Positions 1 to 5,130 of a stretch of DNA of 5,130 nt are shown here, piece after piece (position 1 is the first letter of the stretch; every line of letters begins with the position of its first letter). Origin of the DNA: an uncultured Clostridia bacterium. GTDB lineage: Bacteria > Bacillota > Clostridia > Oscillospirales > CAG-382. Location of the stretch: the NCBI GenBank assembly GCA_905235695.1, contig CAJOMW010000093.1, positions 1 to 5,130 of the forward strand. The letters are read 5' to 3'. The position numbers were made by a program, and so were the translations under genes. Under the pieces are notes generated by a model that was not told the DNA's origin, searched no databases, and saw only the letters and a list, made by a program, of their open reading frames with translations.

Positions 1-1401
1 ATAATCCCTGTCCTCCTTCGGAAGGTACAGAGTATAGCCTCCTGCCCTGCCTGCCGGGATAATAGATATCTGGTGAACCTCATCGTGACCTTTGAGGAAG
101 TATGAAGCGACTGCGTGACCTGCCTCGTGATAAGCCGTGAGCTTCTTGCTCTTGTCGGAGATGACCTTGGACTTCTTGTGAGGTCCGACTATGACCTTTA
201 TCATGGCTTCTTCAAGCTCTTTCATTCCGATAAGTCTCTTGGACTTGCGAGCGGCGAGAAGTGCGGCTTCGTTGAGGAGGTTTGCAAGGTCTGCGCCGGT
301 AAAGCCTGCCGTGGTCTTTGCGATTACCGAGAGATCGACGTCCTTTTCAAGGGGCTTGTTTCTTGCGTGTACCTTTAATATCTCTTCTCTGCCCTTTATA
401 TCGGGGTAGTTTACCGTTACCTGCCTGTCAAAGCGTCCCGGACGCAGAAGTGCGGGATCGAGTATATCCGGGCGGTTGGTTGCGGCGATAACTATTATAC
501 CGTCGTTCTCGGCAAAGCCGTCCATCTCGACGAGGAGCTGATTCAGCGTCTGCTCGCGCTCGTCGTGTCCGCCGCCGAGACCTGCTCCGCGGTGTCTTCC
601 CACTGCGTCTATCTCATCTATGAAGATTATCGCCGGAGCCGTCTTCTTTGCCGTGTCAAAGAGGTCTCTTACTCTCGATGCGCCGACGCCGACGTACATT
701 TCCACAAAATCCGAGCCGGATATCGAGAAGAACGGTACGTTCGCCTCGCCTGCTACCGCCTTTGCAAGGAGCGTCTTACCCGTGCCGGGAGGGCCTACGA
801 GAAGCACGCCTCTCGGAATCTTTGCGCCCAGCTCCGTGAACTTTTTGGGATTCTTCAGGAAGTCTACAACCTCTTTCAGCTCTTCCTTTTCTTCGTCTTC
901 ACCTGCAACGTCATTGAACGTAACCTTCTTCTTGCCGTCCATATTGACCTTTGCGCGCGTCTTTCCGAAGGAATTTATCTTTCCTCCCCTGCCGCCCATG
1001 GCAGAGTTCATAACGTAAAGCCATATAACGACAAAGAAAACTATCATTATGATGTAGGGCAGCCATGCCATCCACAGGGACTGTTCCTTAGGCGGCTCAT
1101 AGTCGTAATCCTCGATTATGCCGCTTGCGTGCTGCTGCTCGACAAGCTCTTTAAGATCCTGCTCAAACAGCGCGAGACTTCTGAGCTTGAAGGACTCTTT
1201 GGTTCCGTCGTGCTTTTCAAGCTCTATGACGTCGCTCGAGTCGATGACGAAGCTCTTAACCTCTTCGTTCTTAAACATATCGACTATCTGGCTGTATACA
1301 AGCGTATCGCGGCTCTCCTGGTTAAGCACGAGCGAAGCCGCAAATATTACGAACGCTATCAGCAAAACATAGAATATAATGATTTTTCCGTTGTTTTTCA
1401 T
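1..1401 (-). CDS. ftsH: ATP-dependent zinc metalloprotease FtsH (C-terminus missing, runs off the left edge)
   Basis: FtsH is a membrane-anchored hexameric AAA+ protease that unfolds and degrades misassembled membrane proteins and some cytosolic regulators. The window holds the first 467 residues; the family is usually 600-700 aa. Two membrane segments (about 7-26 and 114-133) flank a short extracytoplasmic domain. The AAA module follows: Walker A GPPGTGKT at 203-210, pore-loop residues FVE at 232-234, Walker B IIFIDEID at 258-265, and a second region of homology at 308-326 with the expected arginine fingers R320 and R323. The zinc-protease motif HEAGH is at 425-429 (ligands H425 and H429, catalytic E426). 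The third zinc ligand, an Asp in the family, would lie beyond the edge. The ATG at 1401 follows AGGAG (1410-1414) with 8-nt spacing and begins a typical short cytoplasmic MKNNGK lead, so the start is secure. All motifs seen are intact. The gene lies 26 nt downstream of tilS and is probably co-transcribed with it. Confidence 0.98.
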   Translation of the reverse strand, partial: MKNNGKIIIFYVLLIAFVIFAASLVLNQESRDTLVYSQIVDMFKNEEVKSFVIDSSDVIELEKHDGTKESFKLRSLALFEQDLKELVEQQHASGIIEDYDYEPPKEQSLWMAWLPYIIMIVFFVVIWLYVMNSAMGGRGGKINSFGKTRAKVNMDGKKKVTFNDVAGEDEEKEELKEVVDFLKNPKKFTELGAKIPRGVLLVGPPGTGKTLLAKAVAGEANVPFFSISGSDFVEMYVGVGASRVRDLFDTAKKTAPAIIFIDEIDAVGRHRGAGLGGGHDEREQTLNQLLVEMDGFAENDGIIVIAATNRPDILDPALLRPGRFDRQVTVNYPDIKGREEILKVHARNKPLEKDVDLSVIAKTTAGFTGADLANLLNEAALLAARKSKRLIGMKELEEAMIKVIVGPHKKSKVISDKSKKLTAYHEAGHAVASYFLKGHDEVHQISIIPAGRAGGYTLYLPKEDRDY

Positions 1402-1427
1402 CAATCAATCTCCTGTTCAAATTGGTG

Positions 1428-2855
1428 TTACCGTGTTGTCCTTTTTCGATATATTAGTATCTTCAGCTTTTTCCCTTCACTGCTGACTGCCCTTCTGTGA
1501 AGGTCGCATATAGCCGATCCCGTAACGTATATGACATTCTCTCCGTCGCAAATTATCGGAAGAACGTCCCTCTCGCCGACCGGTATCTTCTTATGGCTGA
1601 GTATTTCCTTTACTTTTTTGTTCATGCCGCCGCTTCTTATTACATCGCCGCCGCGCCGGCTTCTCACTGTAAGACGTCCATCTGTCTTTTCCCCGTCAAG
1701 AATTACGGAGTCGCAGAGTTCATATTCGTCCGCAAGGTCAGAAATATCTGTCGGGCGAACGGCAATGTCCGGGCTTTCAGAGAGGTACACGGCATACGGC
1801 GAGCCTTCAATGATATTTATTCCAGCCGACAGCTCTTTTTCATACCTCACAGCTTCTTCGCACCGGCTTTTTCGCACGGTCGGCGCAAAATACAGCTTTT
1901 CGTCCTTTATGATCGCCGATATTTTTCCCGGGAGGCACACTTCGTACTCCCTTTTTTCGCCCTTGTCAAAGCACCGCAAAAGCTCTGCTATTTTTGCCAC
2001 GTGCACGTTTTCGATAAGAGTCTTTCCGGTCTGCTGCTTATAGAGCCGCACTATCACCTCGGAAAGAATACAGTTGTCGAGCTTACAGAGCCTTCGCACG
2101 TCATCGGTCATACTATTGTTTGCCGTTTTTTCAATAAATATTTGTGCGTCTTTAAATGTTATGCATTCGCTCTTTAAAGTATCCTCAAAAGACGGATTTA
2201 CGTTTTTCAGCAGCGGTATTACGTTGTGACGGAAATAATTTCTTGTGTAGTCGTCCTCAAGGTTTGTGGAATCGGTGACAAAAGTCTGACCTTTTTCGGC
2301 AAGATACGCCTCCACCTCGTCCCTCGTCACAAATATGAGAGGTCTTATTAGCGTTATACCGCTATTGTCATAGCGCTTTGGAGGTATGCCGCATATTCCG
2401 GGAAGAGATGCGCCGCGCGTGAGATTAAACAGCACGGTCTCGGCGTTATCGCTTGCGGTATGAGCGGTCGCAGTGAGAGAAACACCAAATTTTTTGCAGC
2501 ACTCGGCAAAGAAATCGTACCTCACCTTTCTTGCGGCAGTCTCTGTCGACGTCCTGCTCTCCCTTGCAAAGGAGGCAACATCAAAATCCAGCACCTCTAT
2601 CGGCACCTTCTGCTCCCTGCAAAGCTCTCTTGCAAATTCTCTGTCCCTCTCGGACTCTTTTCCTCTGAGCTGGTGATTGACATGGCAGGCAAAGACCGAA
2701 AGTCCCGGAAAAAACTCCCTAAGCGCCCTCAGCAGCGTCACGCTGTCCGCTCCGCCGGAAAGAGCCACGAGAACTCCGCCGTCCTCGTCGAAAAGCGAGT
2801 AGCGGTCGTTTGCCTCACATATTTTTTCGTATATTACTCTGCTTTTGTTATCCAT
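1428..2855 (-). CDS. tilS: tRNA(Ile)-lysidine synthetase TilS
   Basis: TilS attaches lysine to C34 of the CAU-anticodon tRNA(Ile) using ATP. This switches the tRNA from Met to Ile identity, so that it reads AUA. The 475-aa protein is full length for the two-domain family form. It has an N-terminal PP-loop ATPase with SGGADS at 33-38, HVNHQLRG at 58-65, ETAARKVRY at 105-113, the SDNAETVLFNLTRG block at 135-148, and DSTN (195-198) followed by RNYFRHNVIP (205-214). A less conserved middle part follows. The C-terminal tRNA-binding TilS_C domain starts near 395, with R398-SRRGGD and KKIPVGERD around 422-430. Where many homologues have DDQ-ET, this protein has SDN-ET at 135-140; I read this as lineage variation. 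The ATG at 2855 shares its A with the dnaB stop (TGATG). No clear Shine-Dalgarno sequence precedes it, so translation is probably coupled to dnaB. AUA codons are frequent in this window, which fits a need for TilS. Confidence 0.97.
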   Translation of the reverse strand: MDNKSRVIYEKICEANDRYSLFDEDGGVLVALSGGADSVTLLRALREFFPGLSVFACHVNHQLRGKESERDREFARELCREQKVPIEVLDFDVASFARESRTSTETAARKVRYDFFAECCKKFGVSLTATAHTASDNAETVLFNLTRGASLPGICGIPPKRYDNSGITLIRPLIFVTRDEVEAYLAEKGQTFVTDSTNLEDDYTRNYFRHNVIPLLKNVNPSFEDTLKSECITFKDAQIFIEKTANNSMTDDVRRLCKLDNCILSEVIVRLYKQQTGKTLIENVHVAKIAELLRCFDKGEKREYEVCLPGKISAIIKDEKLYFAPTVRKSRCEEAVRYEKELSAGINIIEGSPYAVYLSESPDIAVRPTDISDLADEYELCDSVILDGEKTDGRLTVRSRRGGDVIRSGGMNKKVKEILSHKKIPVGERDVLPIICDGENVIYVTGSAICDLHRRAVSSEGKKLKILIYRKRTTR

Positions 2856-4198
2856 CAGTTATGCTGTTCGTCAATGGTCACAAACTTCGTATACTGTCCG
2901 TACCAACCCAGATCAACCTTACCGGTCGAGCCGTGGCGGTTCTTTGCTATGATACACTTAGCGATGTTCTGATTTGCGGGATCGTCCTTATAGTAGTCGT
3001 CCCTATACAGGAACATTACCGTGTCGGCGTCCTGCTCTATTGCACCGGAGTCACGAAGGTCTGACAGCATAGGCGTCTTATCCGTTCTGCTTTCGGGACC
3101 TCTCGAGAGCTGTGCGCAGGTGATGACCGGTACTTCAAGCTCTTTTGCGAGGAGCTTCAGCGCCCTTGAAATATCCGCAACCTCCTGTACTCGGTTGTCT
3201 ATTCTTCTGTCTGACTGCATGAGCTGCAGGTAGTCGATAACCACGAGCCCGAGGTTTTTCACCCGTCTGAGCTTTGCCTTCATGCCGGTAACTGTGATGC
3301 CGGACGTGTCGTCGATGAGTATATCCGTCTCGCTGAGCCTTGAAGCCGCGTCGCGCAGCTTATTCCAGTCCTCGTCCGCAAGCTCTCCCTTTCTCATCTT
3401 ATAGCTGTCTATAAGCGCCTCGGAGGCGAGCATTCTCGACACGAGCTGTTCGCACGACATTTCAAGCGAGAACACGGCTACCGTCTTCTTGGTATGACGC
3501 GCCACGTTTGTGGCGATATTAAGTGCAAAGCTCGTCTTTCCCATACCGGGGCGCGCGCCTATGAGTACAAGGTCGCTCTTTCCCATTCCGACAAGCAGCT
3601 TGTCAATGCCCGAAAAGTATGTCGGCGTACCGAGAGCCGCAGTTCCCTCCTTCTGAAGGAGCTGGAGCTGGTTATAGTTTTCGAGAATGGCGTCTCTTAT
3701 ATGAGTAAAGCCCTTGGTCTCGTTCTTCTCGGCTATATCGAATATGAGCTGTTCAGACCTGTCGAGTATATCGCTTGTATCGCCCTCAGCGGAGAACGCC
3801 ATATCGCTTATTTGCTCAGACGCCTCTATAAGGCGGCGAAGGACTGCCTTTTCCTTGATTATCCTGACGTAGTCGGCAAGGTTTGACACGGACGGAACTG
3901 CCTCGGCGAGCAGCGTGATGTAGCTCTTTCCGCCTGCCTGGTCATAGGTGCCGTTTTTGGTGAGCTCGTCGAGGAGGGTTACAGGATCGAGGTTTGTATC
4001 GCTTCTGACGAATATATCGCGCATAGCCTCATATATTCTCACGTGCTGTTCGATATAGAAGTCCTCCGCGCGAAGCTCTGTTGCAACGTCCCTCATCCTT
4101 TCGGAGTCTATTATTATAGTTCCGAGGACCGACTGCTCCGCCTCCATGGAAAACGGCATTTTCCTAAGTTTTTCTTCAGATATGACAAGTTCGCTCAT
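2855..4198 (-). CDS. dnaB: Replicative DNA helicase DnaB (Bacillus DnaC homologue)
   Basis: This is the hexameric 5'-3' helicase that unwinds the fork and binds primase and the clamp loader. Its 447 aa is the usual length. The N-terminal helical domain covers about 14-115 (PFSMEAEQSVLG near the start), and a linker reaches about 180. The RecA-like motor follows: Walker A GARPGMGKT at 214-222 (K221, T222), FSLEMS at 243-248 with the putative catalytic glutamate E246, Walker B LVVIDYLQLM at 318-327 (D322), CAQLSR at 361-366, SDLRDSGAIEQDAD at 379-392, and KNRHGSTGKV at 419-428, where R421 is the likely arginine finger. Walker A is a frequent intein insertion site in this family, but it is uninterrupted here. 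The ATG at 4198 is preceded by GAGG (4207-4210) with 8-nt spacing. The stop overlaps the tilS start by one base. rplI lies 77 nt upstream, as in many Firmicutes. Confidence 0.98.
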   Translation of the reverse strand: MSELVISEEKLRKMPFSMEAEQSVLGTIIIDSERMRDVATELRAEDFYIEQHVRIYEAMRDIFVRSDTNLDPVTLLDELTKNGTYDQAGGKSYITLLAEAVPSVSNLADYVRIIKEKAVLRRLIEASEQISDMAFSAEGDTSDILDRSEQLIFDIAEKNETKGFTHIRDAILENYNQLQLLQKEGTAALGTPTYFSGIDKLLVGMGKSDLVLIGARPGMGKTSFALNIATNVARHTKKTVAVFSLEMSCEQLVSRMLASEALIDSYKMRKGELADEDWNKLRDAASRLSETDILIDDTSGITVTGMKAKLRRVKNLGLVVIDYLQLMQSDRRIDNRVQEVADISRALKLLAKELEVPVITCAQLSRGPESRTDKTPMLSDLRDSGAIEQDADTVMFLYRDDYYKDDPANQNIAKCIIAKNRHGSTGKVDLGWYGQYTKFVTIDEQHN

Positions 4199-4203
4199 TA
4201 TTC

Positions 4204-4236
4204 TTTCCTCTTTCCCGCGGCTTCATTATTTCCTCT
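4204..4236 (-). promoter_or_regulatory. Duplicated ribosome-binding-site/start block before dnaB
   Basis: The 77-nt gap between rplI and dnaB holds two near-identical initiation signals on the minus strand. The upstream one is AGAGGAAA (4229-4236), followed 2 nt later by an ATG at 4226. The downstream one is AGAGGAAA (4204-4211), with 8 nt between GAGG and the dnaB ATG at 4198. The dnaB protein clearly starts at the second. The first ATG is out of frame and would encode only 16 residues before a TGA at 4176-4178, inside dnaB. No terminator-like hairpin with a T-tract is visible in the gap, so read-through from rplI is expected. Confidence 0.5.
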
Positions 4237-4275
4237 GCGAAAGGAAGAGCGCCGCTTGAAAGATTCCTTCCGATT

Positions 4276-4725
4276 TTAATCCTTTTGTGTGACAATAAGG
4301 TTAATTTTACCTGAAATTTCGGGATAAAGCTTTGCGTCTATGGTGTAAGTACCGAAGGTCTTTATGGGATCGCCGAGCACTATCTTTCTCTTATCTATGG
4401 ATATTCCGTGCTGTTTCTCAAGCTCTTCGGAGATTTCCTTGGAGGTTACCGAGCCGTAGAACTTCCCGTCGGCGCCTGCGGTCATATCTATCTTTACGAC
4501 CAGCCCCTCGAGCTTTTCCTTTGTCTCAATTGCAGCCTGTCTCTCCATTTCCTCATGGTGCTTTTTCGCAGCCTGTTTATTCTTATAGTCGTTCATTATC
4601 TTTGCGTCAGCTTCGAGGGCAAGTCCCTTGGGGAGAAGGTAGTTTCTCGCATATCCGTCGGACACCTCGACAAGAGTGTCCTTTTTTCCCTTTCCGCTTA
4701 CGTCCTGAAGAAGAAGTACTTTCAT
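4276..4725 (-). CDS. rplI: 50S ribosomal protein L9 (bL9)
   Basis: bL9 is a large-subunit protein that binds 23S rRNA near the base of the L1 stalk; its elongated second domain reaches out towards neighbouring ribosomes. The 149-aa product is the normal family length. The N-terminal rRNA-binding domain matches the L9 signature: G13, V21, DGYARNYLLPKG at 23-34 and A36. One position of the usual pattern differs (D16 where G/N is typical). A charged connecting helix spans about 40-75, and the C-terminal domain includes GKFYGSVTSKEI at 87-98. The frame is open to an upstream ATG at 4767. The 14 extra residues that this start would add are not L9-like, whereas MKVLLLQDV at 4725 is the family N-terminus and follows a good ribosome binding site. 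It is the first gene of the inferred rplI-dnaB-tilS-ftsH unit. Confidence 0.97.
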   Translation of the reverse strand: MKVLLLQDVSGKGKKDTLVEVSDGYARNYLLPKGLALEADAKIMNDYKNKQAAKKHHEEMERQAAIETKEKLEGLVVKIDMTAGADGKFYGSVTSKEISEELEKQHGISIDKRKIVLGDPIKTFGTYTIDAKLYPEISGKINLIVTQKD

Positions 4726-4734
4726 CTTTATCCG

Positions 4735-4743
4735 TCCTTTCCT
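4735..4743 (-). promoter_or_regulatory. Ribosome binding site fixing the rplI start
   Basis: Read on the minus strand this is AGGAAAGGA, ending 9 nt before the ATG at 4725. It supports 4725 over the in-frame ATG at 4767, which would place this site inside the coding region. Confidence 0.75.
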
Positions 4744-4796
4744 ATACCATTTTATAGTAAGCCACAATATCGGCTATTCTAATATCCTGTTATAAT

Positions 4797-4825
4797 AAGA
4801 TACCATAACTTGGTCTAAAAGTCAA
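4797..4825 (-). promoter_or_regulatory. Sigma-A-type promoter for rplI and the downstream genes
   Basis: On the minus strand the -35 is TTGACT (4820-4825; 5 of 6 to consensus), the spacer is exactly 17 bp, and the -10 is TATCTT (4797-4802; 4 of 6). The -10 is preceded by TG plus one base, an extended -10 that compensates for the weak hexamer. Transcription would start near 4790, giving a leader of about 65 nt before the rplI ATG. The surroundings (about 4741-4900) are markedly AT-rich, which also fits a promoter. It points into the four-gene unit. No operator or riboswitch was recognised. Confidence 0.65.
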
Positions 4826-4882
4826 TAATTTTGAAATAGTTTTACAAAGTTTATAACATTTCTTTTATTATAGGATTGTTTT

Positions 4883-5000
4883 ACGCAGCTTTATATATTT
4901 TACCGGCGGTTGCTCTGCCGGGCAAGGGTGCGGCCGGCAAAAGCGCAGCTTTTGATATTCTTTTTATGTTGCTCTGCTGAACGCAGGTGCGGCTACCAAA
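4883..5000. repeat. Degenerate tandem repeat, two copies of a 59-60 bp unit
   Basis: Copy one is about 4883-4942 and copy two about 4943-5000. Shared blocks in the same order are CGCAGCTTT (4884-4892 and 4944-4952), a T/A-rich stretch, GTTGCTCTGC (4909-4918 and 4968-4977), TGCGGC, then CAAA. The first blocks are 60 bp apart and the second 59 bp apart, so one copy carries a 1-bp indel. A third partial start, GCGCTT at 5001-5006, follows directly. Local G+C is higher than in the AT-rich promoter region beside it. No gene fits this stretch. It lies upstream of the rplI promoter and appears to be part of a larger intergenic element reaching towards the right edge. Confidence 0.6.
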
Positions 5001-5018
5001 GCGCTTCCAGCACTTTGG
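4996..5018. repeat. Inverted repeat, 6-bp stem
   Basis: CCAAAG (4996-5001) and CTTTGG (5013-5018) form a perfect 6-bp stem around an 11-nt loop. It begins at the end of the second tandem copy and is the first of three hairpins in a row. A stem this short can occur by chance; its position in the series is what makes it worth listing. Confidence 0.4.
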
Positions 5019-5031
5019 GGACACGTTTTAC

Positions 5032-5057
5032 GTACTTTTCTTGAAAAAGAAAAGTAC
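5032..5057. repeat. Perfect 11-bp inverted repeat with GAAA loop
   Basis: The arms GTACTTTTCTT (5032-5042) and AAGAAAAGTAC (5047-5057) are exact reverse complements, separated by GAAA (5043-5046). Transcribed from the plus strand, the RNA would be an 11-bp hairpin closed by a GNRA-type tetraloop. Transcribed from the other strand the loop is TTTC. The stem is A+T rich and no long T-tract follows on either strand, so it is not a standard intrinsic terminator. It probably belongs to the same intergenic element as the tandem repeat and the next hairpin. Confidence 0.65.
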
Positions 5058-5062
5058 CAAAA

Positions 5063-5098
5063 GATTTTTGCCCTTCCCTCTTGCGGGAATGGCAAATC
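5063..5098. repeat. Imperfect long hairpin, possible minus-strand terminator
   Basis: The outer arms GATTT-TT-GCC (5063-5072) and GGCAAATC (5091-5098) pair with a two-T bulge. A C/T mismatch follows, then an inner stem TTCCC (5074-5078) / GGGAA (5085-5089), closing a 6-nt loop. On the minus strand the inner stem and the GCC/GGC step are followed by AAAAATCTTTT. This is a weak U-tract, so the hairpin could end transcription from a gene beyond the right edge. The outer arm uses part of that tract, which makes the terminator reading uncertain. It starts 5 nt after the previous hairpin. Confidence 0.45.
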
Positions 5099-5130
5099 GA
5101 AGGACGCTGCGTCGTCGCATTACGGGTTCC

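Noticed and set aside
565..1500. Long plus-strand open frame (311 codons) opposite ftsH
   Set aside because: It lies antisense to a clear FtsH reading frame with intact AAA motifs. Its product has no recognisable motif, and it is explained as a shadow of the GC-skewed codon positions of ftsH.
1497..2972. Plus-strand open frames of 170-226 codons opposite tilS
   Set aside because: They are antisense shadows. The minus-strand frame has the full set of TilS motifs from the PP-loop to the C-terminal domain, while the plus-strand products show no family features.
3533..3559. Intein in DnaB at the Walker A site
   Set aside because: DnaB is a frequent intein host at this position, but here GARPGMGKT is continuous and the protein is of normal uninterrupted length.
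4726..4767. In-frame N-terminal extension of L9 from the ATG at 4767
   Set aside because: The extra 14 residues do not resemble any L9 N-terminus. The extension would bury the AGGAAAGGA ribosome binding site, and starting at 4725 gives the standard 149-aa family length.
4831..4876. Plus-strand promoter in the AT-rich region (TTGAAA or TTTACA with TATAAC or TATTAT)
   Set aside because: The spacers are 15 and 19 bp, and such hexamers are expected by chance in AT-rich sequence. No plus-strand gene follows within the window.
4883..5000. CRISPR array
   Set aside because: There are only two diverged copies of a 59-60 bp unit repeated end to end. There is no alternation of identical short repeats with unique spacers and no cas gene nearby.

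Overview
This window looks like core chromosome of a low- to moderate-GC Gram-positive bacterium, most likely a gut-type member of Clostridia (Oscillospirales/Ruminococcaceae-like). That placement is an inference from the gene order, the protein sequences, the purine-rich AGGAG/GAGG ribosome binding sites and frequent ATA isoleucine codons. No rRNA or other taxonomic marker is present to confirm it.

All four recognisable genes lie on the minus strand and read from right to left: rplI (ribosomal protein bL9), dnaB (replicative helicase), tilS (tRNA(Ile)-lysidine synthetase) and ftsH (membrane AAA+ zinc protease, cut by the left edge of the window after 467 codons). Gaps are 77 nt (rplI-dnaB), a 1-nt TGATG overlap (dnaB-tilS) and 26 nt (tilS-ftsH). 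No intrinsic terminator is visible between them. A good sigma-A-type promoter with an extended -10 lies about 70-100 nt upstream of rplI, so the four genes probably form one housekeeping transcript. It joins translation (L9), replication (DnaB), AUA decoding (TilS) and membrane protein quality control (FtsH). Bacillus has these genes as two separate clusters, rplI-dnaB and tilS-hprT-ftsH. Here they are joined, and hpt/hprT is missing between tilS and ftsH.

The right end (4726-5130, 405 nt) has no supportable gene. It holds the rplI leader, the promoter and an AT-rich stretch. Beyond about 4883 lies a compound, structured intergenic element: two degenerate tandem copies of a 59-60 bp unit, followed by three consecutive hairpins. 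One of these is a perfect 11-bp inverted repeat around a GAAA loop. The element appears to run to or past the right edge and resembles an interspersed intergenic repeat. It is the only part of the window that the gene content does not explain. I found no CRISPR array, tRNA, rRNA, insertion sequence, defence system or other novel multi-gene system.
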